A model generated the notes under the pieces. The model did no database searches and was not told the DNA's origin. It saw only the letters and a list, made by a program, of their open reading frames with translations. This document shows, one piece after another, positions 26,429-34,916 of a DNA stretch of 64,000 bases. Position 1 is the first letter of the stretch, and each line of letters opens with the position of its first letter. Origin of the DNA: Bacteroidia bacterium. Lineage in GTDB: Bacteria; Bacteroidota; Bacteroidia; Chitinophagales; Chitinophagaceae. The DNA lies in assembly GCA_030427635.1 (NCBI GenBank), contig JAUIBA010000001.1, forward strand, positions 1 to 64,000, in the 5' to 3' direction. The translations under genes were made by a program, and so were the position numbers.

Positions 26429-27142
26429 ATGCAGAAAAGACCTTTGCCCGCTGAATTGAAAAAAGGGGGCGTATTATTGTTGGATAAGCCGTATAAGTGG
26501 ACCTCTTTTGATGCCATCAATCAGATTAAATACACATTAAGAGCCAAAATAGGCCATTGTGGTACTCTTGACCCCCTTGCTACGGGACTTCTTATCTGCT
26601 GTACCGGAGAGATGACCAAAAGCATTTCGGCATACCAGAGGTTACCTAAGGAATATACAGGTATCATAAGGCTTGGGGCTGTTACTGATACCTATGATCT
26701 GGAAAGTGAACCTCATTCCGAAAAAAGTACGGAGCATATCACAGAGCAGGATATCAACGATGCTATAAGTAAATTTACCGGCGATATTATGCAGGTACCT
26801 CCTATACATTCTGCTATTAAAAAGGATGGGAAGAGAGCCTATGACCTGGCCAGAGCCGGTAAGGATATTGTACTTGAGGCCCGTCCGGTAACAATTGGTG
26901 AATTTGAAGTAACAAAAATCACAATGCCGGATATTCACTTCAGGGTTTTGTGCAGTACAGGGACATACATACGTTCCCTGGCCAATGATGTGGGTGAGGC
27001 GCTGGGATGTGGGGGCTATCTGGCAGAACTGTGCCGTACTAAAATTGGTAATTTCAGTGTTGACGACGCGCTTACTCCTGCCGACTGGAAAAAATTCTGG
27101 AATGAGTCTGCACCGCTTCACAAGGATAAAGAGGAAGCATAA
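26429..27142 (+). CDS. truB: tRNA pseudouridine-55 synthase
   Basis: TruB converts U55 of the tRNA T-loop to pseudouridine. At 237 residues it is of the shorter bacterial form. The catalytic Asp48 lies in KIGHCGTLDPLATGLL, and the other family motifs are VLLLDKPYKWTSFDA, the KEYTGIIRLG motif, PPIHSAIKKDGKRAYDLAR and the CSTGTYIRSLANDVG stretch. No full PUA domain follows, only a short C-terminal piece. Cytosolic. It stands between the receiver gene and the sulfur cluster with no obvious functional link. Confidence 0.97.
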   Translation: MQKRPLPAELKKGGVLLLDKPYKWTSFDAINQIKYTLRAKIGHCGTLDPLATGLLICCTGEMTKSISAYQRLPKEYTGIIRLGAVTDTYDLESEPHSEKSTEHITEQDINDAISKFTGDIMQVPPIHSAIKKDGKRAYDLARAGKDIVLEARPVTIGEFEVTKITMPDIHFRVLCSTGTYIRSLANDVGEALGCGGYLAELCRTKIGNFSVDDALTPADWKKFWNESAPLHKDKEEA

Positions 27143-27226
27143 ATTATTCGTTCATTTTATTGAGTAATCTATTACGTCCCGTGTATACAGAGCTGCCTGA
27201 AAAATGGGAAATGAAAATATTGAAGA

Positions 27227-27832
27227 ATGGAAGACTTTATTTTTTCTGATAAAAAGCTCATTGCAGAGATAGAGCAGTATTCCCGTGTGAAATCACTGGA
27301 TGGTGGAAGTACACTGATACAGCCTGGAGATGAAATAGTATTTGTGCCTCTGGTGCGCAAAGGTGTATTGCGCATCGTACGTCAGAATGATGAAGGAAAA
27401 GAAATATTCCTGTATCACCTGTATCCTGGCCAGACCTGTGCCATGGCTATTAACTGCTGTCAGGGACGAAAGAAAAGCAGTGTGAAGGCTATAGCTGAAG
27501 AAGATACAGAAGTGCTGCAGATACCGGTAGCAAAGGTGGAAGATTGGTTCCGGTTTGATGAGTGGAAGGCATATGTAAACAGTACATACAGCCAGCGTTT
27601 TGCCGAGCTGCTGGATGTCATAGACCTTATTGCATTCAGCAATATGGACAAGCAGGTATTGCATTACCTGCAGGAGCGGTGCAAGGCTACGGGGAGTAAT
27701 GCGCTCTTTATCACCCATCAGGCAATAGCCGACGAACTGCATACCCATCGCGAGGCTATAAGCAGACTATTACGTACTATGGAGCAGAAGCATATTCTGA
27801 AGCTGGGGCGTAACACCATAGAGCTGCTTTAG
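27227..27832 (+). CDS. Crp/Fnr-family transcription regulator with a cysteine cluster
   Basis: This 201-residue protein has an N-terminal cyclic-nucleotide-binding-type beta-roll (about 15-105), a dimer helix, and a C-terminal winged helix-turn-helix with recognition helix THREAISRLLRTME (about 173-186). In place of cAMP-binding residues the roll carries Cys71, Cys77 and Cys78 (TCAMAINCC), plus Cys152 near the hinge. It precedes a run of rhodanese, thioredoxin and CoA-disulfide-reductase-like genes, and two identical promoter units with a Crp-like palindrome lie just downstream. I infer a thiol- or persulfide-responsive activator of this cluster; redox or oxygen sensing without iron-sulfur is the alternative. 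Start ATG 27227. Confidence 0.9.
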   Translation: MEDFIFSDKKLIAEIEQYSRVKSLDGGSTLIQPGDEIVFVPLVRKGVLRIVRQNDEGKEIFLYHLYPGQTCAMAINCCQGRKKSSVKAIAEEDTEVLQIPVAKVEDWFRFDEWKAYVNSTYSQRFAELLDVIDLIAFSNMDKQVLHYLQERCKATGSNALFITHQAIADELHTHREAISRLLRTMEQKHILKLGRNTIELL

Positions 27833-27840
27833 GCTTATGT

Positions 27841-27882
27841 AACAAATGTTCCGATATATAAACTTGCGGTAACGGACCTTTA
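27841..27882 (+). promoter_or_regulatory. Operator-promoter unit 1 of the sulfur cluster
   Basis: The near-palindrome AACAAATGTTCC (27841-27852, core AACA-N2-TGTT) is followed 34 bases after its start by GACCTTT (27875-27881), one base off a -7 box. The operator centre would lie about 42 bases before the transcription start, the place where Crp-type proteins activate by touching the polymerase. The same unit recurs at 28153. Confidence 0.6.
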
Positions 27883-27910
27883 TGACTGTAAAACAAAAAA
27901 CACACAGTCT

Positions 27911-28120
27911 ATGAAAAAGAACGTAGGTACTACCGATCGCATTTTGCGCATTTTACTGGCAGCCGTAATTGCTGGCCTGTTCTTTACCAATGTAATTACG
28001 GGTACACCGGGTATAGTGCTTATGGTACTGGCCGGTATCTTTCTGGTTACAGGCTTTATTAGCTTTTGCCCGCTCTATGCAATATTCGGAATAAGCACCT
28101 GCCCCGTAAAAAAGCATTAA
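27911..28120 (+). CDS. Small membrane protein, DUF2892 (YgaP transmembrane-like)
   Basis: The 69-residue protein has two membrane helices (ILRILLAAVIAGLFFTNVI and GIVLMVLAGIFLVTGFISFCPLYAIF) and the family ending FCPLYAIFGISTCPVKKH with two cysteines. DUF2892 domains also form the membrane part of YgaP rhodaneses, which fits the rhodanese genes downstream. It is the first gene after operator-promoter unit 1. It sits in the cytoplasmic membrane; its function is not known. Confidence 0.85.
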   Translation: MKKNVGTTDRILRILLAAVIAGLFFTNVITGTPGIVLMVLAGIFLVTGFISFCPLYAIFGISTCPVKKH

Positions 28121-28152
28121 CAAAACATTTCATTACACTGGCCGTGTTATCC

Positions 28153-28194
28153 AACAAATGTTCCCGAATACACTCTGTAAACGATAGACCTTTG
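28153..28194 (+). promoter_or_regulatory. Operator-promoter unit 2 of the sulfur cluster
   Basis: AACAAATGTTCC (28153-28164) and GACCTTTG (28187-28194) repeat unit 1 with exactly the same 34-base offset, while the bases between differ. It sits 17 bases before the ATG of the DUF6132 gene, so that gene and those after it can be transcribed independently of the first small membrane protein. Confidence 0.6.
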
Positions 28195-28210
28195 TTGTAA
28201 CAAATAAGAG

Positions 28211-28417
28211 ATGCAGATGTTGCTGAAGTATAAACTGGAGTTGATAGGAATAGCTGCCGGTGCGCTGGCAGGGTGGAGTTACTGGTATTTTGTAGGCTGT
28301 GCCTCTGGTACCTGTGCCATTACTTCCAGCCCGGTAAACAGTTCAGTATATGGGGCACTCATGGGAGGGCTGCTGCTGAGCACATTCAGAAAGGATGATA
28401 AAAAACAAAACAAGTAA
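28211..28417 (+). CDS. DUF6132-like small membrane protein
   Basis: A 68-residue protein with two hydrophobic stretches (LELIGIAAGALAGWSYWYFVGC and SSVYGALMGGLLLSTF) and the cysteine motif GCASGTCAI between them, then a Lys-rich cytosolic tail. This pattern matches what I remember of DUF6132, which travels with rhodanese and thioredoxin genes in Bacteroidota. The two cysteines facing the membrane surface suggest a thiol role, unproven. Confidence 0.75.
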   Translation: MQMLLKYKLELIGIAAGALAGWSYWYFVGCASGTCAITSSPVNSSVYGALMGGLLLSTFRKDDKKQNK

Positions 28418-28440
28418 AAAACAAAATAAAAGATAGAAAA

Positions 28441-28755
28441 ATGATAGGAATGCTGAAAAGCCTTTTTGGTGGTGGTCCAAAGGTAGATATGGGACAGCTG
28501 ATAGCTGATGGTGCTGTAATAGTTGATGTGCGTACTCCTGCCGAATATGCAGGAGGCCATATTCGTGGCTCGGTAAATATACCATTGCAGAGCCTGCAGG
28601 CAGGGATGAGCAAGCTAAAGAAAGAAAAGGCGGTGATAACATGCTGCGCATCAGGTATGCGTAGTGCTTCTGCCAGAGCTATGCTGCAGTCCAATGGCTT
28701 CAAAGAAGTACATAATGGGGGTAGCTGGGTGAACCTGAAAAAATATGAAAAATGA
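28441..28755 (+). CDS. Single-domain rhodanese (sulfurtransferase)
   Basis: The 104-residue protein carries one rhodanese domain: DVRTPAEYAGGHIRGSVNIPL, the active loop CASGMR with catalytic Cys69 (a second Cys68 precedes it), and the closing VHNGGSWVNL. It accepts a sulfane sulfur as a cysteine persulfide and passes it on. It lacks a signal peptide. Its last codon overlaps the start of the next gene by 4 bases, so translation is coupled. Confidence 0.92.
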   Translation: MIGMLKSLFGGGPKVDMGQLIADGAVIVDVRTPAEYAGGHIRGSVNIPLQSLQAGMSKLKKEKAVITCCASGMRSASARAMLQSNGFKEVHNGGSWVNLKKYEK

Positions 28756-29006
28756 GTGATTTGAAAATGAAGTTAACCACCAACTGGCATGCTATGCGCA
28801 TACTGCGGCTGGGCATAGGGCTACTGCTGGTAGCATCTGCGGTTCAGAGCAAAGACTGGGTTATGGGGATGTTCGGCGCATTTTTTCTGTATCAGGGAAT
28901 AGCTGATGTTGGTTGTTGCGGTGCTGCGGGCTGTGCCCCACGCACAGGGAAAAATACAGAAAGTGTACAAGCCACAGATATGGTGGATTATGAAGAGGTA
29001 AAATAA
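28752..29006 (+). CDS. Small cysteine-bearing membrane protein
   Basis: This 84-residue protein has two helices ([17 protein letters not shown] and [19 protein letters not shown]), followed by [10 protein letters not shown], three cysteines just past the membrane, and a short acidic tail. It resembles DUF2892-like proteins but I cannot place it in a named family. ATGA overlap with the rhodanese gene before it and 10 bases to the thioredoxin gene after it place it firmly in the operon. Confidence 0.75.
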   Translation: MSDLKMKLTTNWHAMRILRLGIGLLLVASAVQSKDWVMGMFGAFFLYQGIADVGCCGAAGCAPRTGKNTESVQATDMVDYEEVK

Positions 29007-29016
29007 ACAAGATACT

Positions 29017-29322
29017 ATGCAAACAAAACCATTTGCACAATTGATAGCCGATGACAAGCCGGTGCTTGTAGACTTTTCGGCAGAGTGGTGCGGACCATGT
29101 AAAATGATGGCACCGGTATTGAAACAGCTGAAAGAGAGTATAGGTGATGGTGCTACGATACTGAAAATAGATGTAGACAGAAATCCTGCACTGGCTAATG
29201 CTTACCATATTTCAGGCGTGCCTACATTGATACTGTTCAAAAAGGGGCAGGTATTATGGAGGCAGTCGGGTGTAGTGCCTGCCAATCATCTGAAAAGTGT
29301 AATAGAGCAGCACGCAGGCTGA
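29017..29322 (+). CDS. Thioredoxin
   Basis: A 101-residue cytosolic thioredoxin with the active site WCGPC (Cys25, Cys28) in [17 protein letters not shown], the cis-proline loop [13 protein letters not shown], and no signal sequence. It reduces disulfides and can release sulfur from persulfidated rhodanese or substrates. It follows the small membrane protein by 10 bases and precedes the FAD enzyme by 60. Confidence 0.95.
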   Translation: MQTKPFAQLIADDKPVLVDFSAEWCGPCKMMAPVLKQLKESIGDGATILKIDVDRNPALANAYHISGVPTLILFKKGQVLWRQSGVVPANHLKSVIEQHAG

Positions 29323-29382
29323 TATTGACAGATGTAATATCTGTACCGGAAAAGGAATTATCAATAAGAAGAATAAAGCGGA

Positions 29383-31062
29383 ATGAAGTATATAATAGTA
29401 GGTGGCGTAGCCGGCGGTGCAACCGCAGCAGCAAGACTAAGGCGTATGGATGAACATGCAGAAATTGTGCTGATAGAGCGGGGAGAGCACATTTCATATG
29501 CCAATTGCGGGTTGCCCTATTATATAGGTGATGTTATTACAGACAGGAGCAGATTGCTGGTGCAGACACCAGAAGGATTCAGGGGCAGGTTTAATGTAGA
29601 TGTAAGGGTACATGCAGAGGTAGTAGCAATAGATGCAGAAGAGCATGTGGTGGAGGTAAGGGATATGCGTACCGGGGATATATATAAAGAGCCATATAGC
29701 AAACTGATATTATCTCCGGGCGCAGAACCCTTTAGGCCGGCACTGCCCGGTATTGATATAGCCGGAATCTTTACACTGCGTAATGTGAATGATTCGGACC
29801 GTATAAAGGCATATCTGAAGCAGGTAAATGCAACACGTGCAGTTGTGGTAGGTGGTGGCTTCATTGGTCTGGAAATGGCTGAAAACCTTCATCATGCAGG
29901 ACTCAATGTAACCATTGTAGAGCTGGGTGACCAGTTGATGGCGCCACTCGATAAGCCTATGGCAGCTATAGTGCAGCAGCATGTAAGGGAGAAGGGTGTT
30001 TCCCTGCGACTACAGAGTGCAGTAACTGAGTTTGCCCATTCTGAAGATGGCAGTATATCTGTTCTACTACAAGATGGAGATATGCTGAGTGCAGACGTTG
30101 TGATACTTTCCATAGGAGTGCGGCCTGATACCCGCCTTGCAAAGGCTGCTGGTTTAAGCATAGGAAAAGCCGGAGGTATTGTTATTAATGAATATCTGCA
30201 GACATCCCATCCTGATATATATGCTGTAGGGGATGCAGTAGAGTTTGCTAACCCTGTTACCGGAAGAAGTATGTGCACCTATCTGGCTGGCCCGGCTAAT
30301 AAACAGGCCCGGATATGTGCCGATAATATTGTCCTGGGGAATAAGCATGTCTATAATGGCTCGGTAAATACCGCTATTGTCAGAGTCTTTGACCTTACAG
30401 TAGCTACAACCGGTGTAGCCTTTAAGCATCTTTCTGCGGCGGGTATGCCACACATAGTCTCTACTACACACAGCGGTTCTCATGCAGGCTATTATCCCGG
30501 GGCACAGGATATGAGTATTCAGCTGGCTTTTTCGCCGGACAGTGGCCGCCTGCTGGGTGCGCAGATCGTAGGGCATGAGGGGGTAGATAAGCGGATAGAT
30601 GTTATTTCAGCTCTTATGCAGCATAGTGGTACAGTTTATGACCTTGTTGCTTACGAGCATGCCTATGCCCCGCCATATTCTTCTGCTAAAGACCCTGTAA
30701 ATATAGCAGGTGCTGTAGCAGAAAATATACTTGCAGGACGGCACTGGATAGTTCATGTTAGTGATATGATGGATGATGAGCGCATGACCATTGTCGATGT
30801 TCGCACTCCGGAAGAGTACGCAGCAGGAAGTATCCCCGGTGCTGTGAATATTCCTATCGATGACCTACGCACATCTATAGCACAGATACCGGTACAGGGT
30901 AGGGTGGTTGTATTTTGCCATGTGGGGCAGCGTGGCTACCTTGCGCAGCGAATACTGTTGCAGCATGGCTACGAAAATGTATTCAATCTGTCTGGCGGGT
31001 ATAAATTATGGCAGTCGTACCATAAAGAAAATGTCCGTATAAACGCTGTAAAAACTATATAG
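29383..31062 (+). CDS. FAD-dependent pyridine-nucleotide disulfide oxidoreductase with C-terminal rhodanese (CoA-disulfide reductase-like)
   Basis: The 559-residue flavoprotein fits the CoADR/NADH-persulfide reductase group. The N-terminal FAD site is IVGGVAGGATAAARLRR, the redox-active cysteine is Cys42 in SYANCGLPYYIG, a second dinucleotide fold is VVVGGGFIGLEMAENL, then VGDAVEF and the dimerisation domain. From about residue 460 there is a rhodanese domain (DVRTPEEYAAGSIPGAVNIP) with Cys512 in FCHVGQRGY. Such fusions reduce CoA-persulfide or polysulfide with NAD(P)H; this is known for the family, not shown here. It is part of the sulfur cluster, with only 11 bases to the next gene. Confidence 0.93.
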   Translation: MKYIIVGGVAGGATAAARLRRMDEHAEIVLIERGEHISYANCGLPYYIGDVITDRSRLLVQTPEGFRGRFNVDVRVHAEVVAIDAEEHVVEVRDMRTGDIYKEPYSKLILSPGAEPFRPALPGIDIAGIFTLRNVNDSDRIKAYLKQVNATRAVVVGGGFIGLEMAENLHHAGLNVTIVELGDQLMAPLDKPMAAIVQQHVREKGVSLRLQSAVTEFAHSEDGSISVLLQDGDMLSADVVILSIGVRPDTRLAKAAGLSIGKAGGIVINEYLQTSHPDIYAVGDAVEFANPVTGRSMCTYLAGPANKQARICADNIVLGNKHVYNGSVNTAIVRVFDLTVATTGVAFKHLSAAGMPHIVSTTHSGSHAGYYPGAQDMSIQLAFSPDSGRLLGAQIVGHEGVDKRIDVISALMQHSGTVYDLVAYEHAYAPPYSSAKDPVNIAGAVAENILAGRHWIVHVSDMMDDERMTIVDVRTPEEYAAGSIPGAVNIPIDDLRTSIAQIPVQGRVVVFCHVGQRGYLAQRILLQHGYENVFNLSGGYKLWQSYHKENVRINAVKTI

Positions 31063-31073
31063 ATCTCATATTT

Positions 31074-31823
31074 ATGAAACAATTGATAACCATTGCTTCG
31101 GTTCTTGTATTGTCTGTAAACATGGCTTCATGCCAGGATGCCGGAAATAGTGGCACAGCAAGCAGCACTGCTGCAAGTGCAGGAACTAATAAAACAATAT
31201 CAGGTGATGAATTTGCCTCAGCTATAAATGCCGGAGGAAACATACAGCTTATAGATGTAAGGACACCGGGCGAGTATGCCGGCGGGCATATAGGCAATGC
31301 AGCGAACATTGATATTAACTCTGATGACTTTGCTCAGAAGGTGGGCGCACTGGACAAGAGCAAGCCAGTATATGTTTATTGCCTGTCTGGTGGCAGGAGC
31401 GCATCTGCAGCCAGTGCATTGCAGCAGATGGGTTTTCAGGAAATATATAACCTTGCCGGAGGTGTAATGAAGTGGAAGGCTGAAGGGAAGCCACTGGGCA
31501 ATGCTGTAGCAGCTACCGGTAACGGTATGAGTATGGATGATTTCAGCAAGGCCACATCTGAGAGTGAGTATGTATTGGTTGACTTTCATGCTACCTGGTG
31601 TGCCCCTTGTAAAAAACTTGCTCCCATTGTAGATGAAGTAATACGCACCTCAAAAACCGGAGTGAAACTGCTGAAGGTGGATGCTGACGAAAACAAAGCT
31701 GTTGTAGAAGCTAAGCGCATAGATGGCATTCCGCTGCTGGAATTGTACCATAATGGCAAGCTGGTTTGGTCTCATGCAGGTTTAATAGACAAAGATGACC
31801 TGATGAAAGAGGCTGGACTCTAG
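31074..31823 (+). CDS. Rhodanese-thioredoxin fusion lipoprotein
   Basis: The 249-residue protein has a lipoprotein signal with lipid-modified Cys20 (VNMASC), a short Ser/Thr/Ala linker, a rhodanese domain (IDVRTPGEYAGGHIGNAANI; active Cys103 in YCLSGGRSA) and a thioredoxin domain (ATWCAPC, Cys176 and Cys179; IDGIPLLELYHNGK). A sulfur acceptor and its reductase are thus joined in one envelope-anchored protein. Gln follows the lipid Cys, so it may go to the outer membrane or stay in the inner one. It ends the cluster, with its stop 1 base from that of the convergent sugar transferase. Confidence 0.92.
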   Translation: MKQLITIASVLVLSVNMASCQDAGNSGTASSTAASAGTNKTISGDEFASAINAGGNIQLIDVRTPGEYAGGHIGNAANIDINSDDFAQKVGALDKSKPVYVYCLSGGRSASAASALQQMGFQEIYNLAGGVMKWKAEGKPLGNAVAATGNGMSMDDFSKATSESEYVLVDFHATWCAPCKKLAPIVDEVIRTSKTGVKLLKVDADENKAVVEAKRIDGIPLLELYHNGKLVWSHAGLIDKDDLMKEAGL

Positions 31824-31824
31824 T

Positions 31825-32433
31825 TTATTGCTGTGTTCCGGTAAACTTTTCCATAGTGGCCGATGTGGCAGAATTGATTCCTTCTGATTTTACTACGTTG
31901 CGGATAGTCATGAAAATGATACGGATATCCAGCAGGAAGCTTATGTTGTCTACATACCATACATCATAGTCAAACTTCTGCTCCCAGCTTATGGTGTTGC
32001 GGCCGTTTACCTGTGCCCATCCCGTTATACCCGGTTTTACTTCATGCCTTCTTTTTTGGGTGGCATTATATAACGGCAGGTATTCAGGAAGCAGTGGGCG
32101 TGGTCCTACAATGCTCATGTCGCCTTTTATCACATTCAGCAGCTGCGGTATTTCATCCAAAGATGTTTTACGTACAAATTTACCGATAGGGGTAAGACGT
32201 ATTGCGTCAGGTAACAATTCTCCGTCTTTATCGCGACGGTCGTTCATGGTCTTGAACTTGATAACGCGGAATATCTTTCCACCCCTTCCCGGCCGTAGCT
32301 GGGTAAAGAAGGGTTTCCCTGAATTGGCAATGGCAAGAAAGATAACCACCAGTACGAATATGGGAGATAGCAGGGCAAATGCAATAAATGCTACCAGAAA
32401 GTCTCCTGCCGGTTTCATCAGGTCCCTGTACAT
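31825..32433 (-). CDS. Bacterial sugar transferase (polyisoprenyl-phosphate sugar-1-P transferase, PglC/WcaJ type)
   Basis: It moves a sugar-1-phosphate from UDP-sugar onto undecaprenyl phosphate to start an exopolysaccharide or O-antigen unit. The 202-residue minimal form has a reentrant N-terminal helix (MKPAGDFLVAFIAFALLSP), then FRVIKFKTM, RKTSLDEIPQLLNVIKGDMS, VGPRPLLPEY and KPGITGWAQVNGR, and ends with the DVWYVDN segment. A longer frame starts at 32490, inside the upstream gene; ATG 32433, 7 bases after that gene's stop, gives the normal N terminus. No glycosyltransferase cluster surrounds it, so its pathway is open. Confidence 0.92.
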   Translation of the reverse strand: MYRDLMKPAGDFLVAFIAFALLSPIFVLVVIFLAIANSGKPFFTQLRPGRGGKIFRVIKFKTMNDRRDKDGELLPDAIRLTPIGKFVRKTSLDEIPQLLNVIKGDMSIVGPRPLLPEYLPLYNATQKRRHEVKPGITGWAQVNGRNTISWEQKFDYDVWYVDNISFLLDIRIIFMTIRNVVKSEGINSATSATMEKFTGTQQ

Positions 32434-32440
32434 ATTTAAA

Positions 32441-33283
32441 CTAGCTTTCCTGTTCGTCTGTGAGCTGTATGCCCGTTTGTGTAAATGCAATAAGACGCTT
32501 CTTATACAAGGCCCCCAAAGCTACCTTGAATGAGCGTTTACTGATACCAAAGCGTGAATAGATTTCGTCAGGGTCCGACTTGTCATTAAAGGGCAGGTAG
32601 CCGCTATTGTTTCTGAGCATTTCCAGAATGCGCTCCTCCTCATTCTGCACACGGGCATATCCACGTGTGCCCGGCGATACATCCAGTTTGTTTCCGGGGC
32701 GTATGGTTTTAATAAATCCCCGCAGTTTTTCCCCGGGCTCCATATCGCGAAACACTTCATTGTAGTGTATTACCCCTATATGACGGTTATTGACAATCAC
32801 CTTGTACCCAATGTCCGTAAGCTGAAACACAGTAATATCTACTTCCTCATTTTCCTTTACGCTCAGGTCATAGTTACTGAGGTATTTATCTATTTTTTCT
32901 GTTGCAGTAACTCTTCCGGTTCTTTCGTCTGTAAACAATCTTACCAGCCGTTTTTCTCCCGGGCGCATGCGACGGTCCTGTAGTGCTATGGGTATAAATA
33001 CATCTTTCATGATGCCCCACTTCAGAAATGCACCCTGAGCCGTTACGTCTGCCACTTCCATCATGGCTATTTCGCCTACTGTTGCCACAGGCTTATCGGT
33101 AGTAGCTATGAGTCGACCTTCATTATCATGATACACGAATACTTTTATTTCATCCCCCTCTTGAATACCCGCGGGCATATAGCGTTTGGGGAGCAGGATT
33201 TCGTCGCCGTCACCTGTGAGGTATGCACCAAAGTCTACAATGCGGGCAACCGGAAGTATATGATAATAGCCTGAAGATGTCAT
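32441..33283 (-). CDS. CvfB-family S1-domain RNA-binding protein
   Basis: The 280-residue protein matches CvfB/YitL: tandem S1-like barrels (ILPVARIVDFGAYLTGDGDEILLPKR, then EVADVTAQGAFLKWGIMKDVFIP, then FQLTDIGYKVIVNNRHIGVIHYNEVF) and a C-terminal winged helix (YSRFGISKRSFKVALGALYKKRLI). Family members bind RNA and affect virulence gene expression in Firmicutes; the role in Bacteroidota is not established. It lies 33 bases after the DUF2520 gene and 7 before the sugar transferase, probably in one transcript. Confidence 0.9.
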   Translation of the reverse strand: MTSSGYYHILPVARIVDFGAYLTGDGDEILLPKRYMPAGIQEGDEIKVFVYHDNEGRLIATTDKPVATVGEIAMMEVADVTAQGAFLKWGIMKDVFIPIALQDRRMRPGEKRLVRLFTDERTGRVTATEKIDKYLSNYDLSVKENEEVDITVFQLTDIGYKVIVNNRHIGVIHYNEVFRDMEPGEKLRGFIKTIRPGNKLDVSPGTRGYARVQNEEERILEMLRNNSGYLPFNDKSDPDEIYSRFGISKRSFKVALGALYKKRLIAFTQTGIQLTDEQES

Positions 33284-33316
33284 GACGGGCGAAAGATACG
33301 TTTCAGATGTTGAAAT

Positions 33317-34105
33317 CTAATGCTGTTGTGGTTGTTTTGATTTTCCGGAATGCTGTATAGACTCTGTAAGTGCCTTATAAACACGCTGCCATTGCGGATG
33401 TTTGGACAGTAGTTCTATCTGCTCATCTATTGTTTTTTTATCACCACGCTGTGCAGGTCCTGTCTGTACGGTTGATGGTGATGACTGTCGGAATCTGGTA
33501 TAGGTCTGTTCTATGACCGGCACCAGGGCAGAGAATGGCAGTTTGTTGTCTATACATATGCGCTCACATATAGCCATCAGGTGGTTAGTGAAGTTGTTGC
33601 ATATCACAGCCGACAGATGCAGCCATTTACGCTGGTCATATTTTGCTTCAAAGAAAGTATCGGTAATGGCATGTGCCAGCGATAAAGTATATTTCTCTGC
33701 TTTGGGCGATGAGGCTTCCCATGCCATAGGTATATTTCTGTGAGATGGCAGATTGCCACCAGATATAGAATATACCGGCCACAGTACCGCATAGTCTGGC
33801 GCTGAGGCATTAAGTACATCAATCTCTACAGCTCCGGCAGTATGTACCAGTACGGTTTTTTTATAGGAAAGCTGTGCCGCTACTTCTGGTATAGCATCGT
33901 CAGATACAGCAATGAAGCAAACGTCAGCTTCTGTCTCTCTGGCCAGTGAAAGGTCTCCATGACAGTTACATAGTAAAGCTTCAGAAAGGCGTAATACTTC
34001 TGCTTCATTGCGGCCGAAAACACCTTTACAGAAGTGCCTGGCAGCAACCAGTCTGTTGCCTATAAACCAGGCTATGTTTCCCGTTCCTATAATGGTAAAT
34101 GTCAT
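33317..34105 (-). CDS. Rossmann-fold/DUF2520 protein
   Basis: A 262-residue protein with an N-terminal NAD(P)-type fold (TIIGTGNIAWFIGNRL, then VCFIAVSDDAIPEVA) and a C-terminal helical DUF2520 domain (HLSAVICNNFTNHLMAICERIC). It resembles 6-phosphogluconate or pyrroline-carboxylate type dehydrogenases, but the substrate is unknown. Its start overlaps the plsC stop by 4 bases, so the two are translationally coupled. Confidence 0.88.
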   Translation of the reverse strand: MTFTIIGTGNIAWFIGNRLVAARHFCKGVFGRNEAEVLRLSEALLCNCHGDLSLARETEADVCFIAVSDDAIPEVAAQLSYKKTVLVHTAGAVEIDVLNASAPDYAVLWPVYSISGGNLPSHRNIPMAWEASSPKAEKYTLSLAHAITDTFFEAKYDQRKWLHLSAVICNNFTNHLMAICERICIDNKLPFSALVPVIEQTYTRFRQSSPSTVQTGPAQRGDKKTIDEQIELLSKHPQWQRVYKALTESIQHSGKSKQPQQH

Positions 34106-34860
34106 GACAAGAGGTTTTTATTAGTGACAAAGTATGATTTCATTAAGTCGTGTACTTTCTGTTTCAGTTCCGGTACATCCTGCAGGGTAAGTCCTTCTGT
34201 AGGTATAGGTTCCAGAAAGTGTATATGTACAGGCTTGGGTCTGGCCCATCCTTTACTGTTGTGAGGCAATACCTTACCGGTATTAAATATTAGTCCCGGC
34301 ATCACTGGCTTTTGAGTACGTACGGCAGTAGAGAATGCACCATCATAGAATGGCTGCAGCGGTTCGCTGGTCTTGTTTCTTGTGCCTTCGGGGTAGAGAC
34401 AAAGATGAATACCCATATTGAGCGTATCCTGCATGAGTGAAAAGCTTTCACGACGGCTTGCTTCTTTTTTTCTGTCAACAAGGATGGAGCCGGCTCTGTA
34501 AATTACACCAAATAATGGGATACGGGACATTTCTATTTTTGCCAGTGTTTTATTAGGGCCGGGTATCCATGGCGAAGAAACAGGGATATCCATAAATGAG
34601 TTATGGTTCAGCACTACCACATAGTTTTCATTTTTCTTAAAATGTTCTTTCCCTTTACGGCGCACCGGGCATAGGATGAGCGGCATGTATACTCCCATCC
34701 ACAGCCGGAAGACTTTGTGCAGCATATGTGCGCGCATAGGCTCTTTCAATACTGAAATAATCCATACGGGAATCAGTACCACCAGCATAGTAGCAATAAA
34801 CACCAGTAGTGCATATAGTGCGTATATATAACCGGCAATAGTTTTAAGTGCTTTCATCAT
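34102..34860 (-). CDS. plsC: 1-acyl-sn-glycerol-3-phosphate acyltransferase (PlsC family)
   Basis: It probably acylates lysophosphatidic acid to phosphatidic acid in the cytoplasmic membrane. The 252 residues begin with membrane helices (YIYALYALLVFIATMLVVLIPVWIISVL); the catalytic H-x4-D motif is NHNSFMD (His86, Asp91), and the glycerol-phosphate site is YPEGTRNKT. It is first of a four-gene leftward run. Members of this family can also act on ornithine or other lysolipids, so the exact acceptor is not proven. Confidence 0.92.
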   Translation of the reverse strand: MMKALKTIAGYIYALYALLVFIATMLVVLIPVWIISVLKEPMRAHMLHKVFRLWMGVYMPLILCPVRRKGKEHFKKNENYVVVLNHNSFMDIPVSSPWIPGPNKTLAKIEMSRIPLFGVIYRAGSILVDRKKEASRRESFSLMQDTLNMGIHLCLYPEGTRNKTSEPLQPFYDGAFSTAVRTQKPVMPGLIFNTGKVLPHNSKGWARPKPVHIHFLEPIPTEGLTLQDVPELKQKVHDLMKSYFVTNKNLLS

Positions 34861-34916
34861 TTACTGGCAAAAGTAAAACGCGACAGGGAGAAATATTGGT
34901 ATAGTACAGCATAAAC

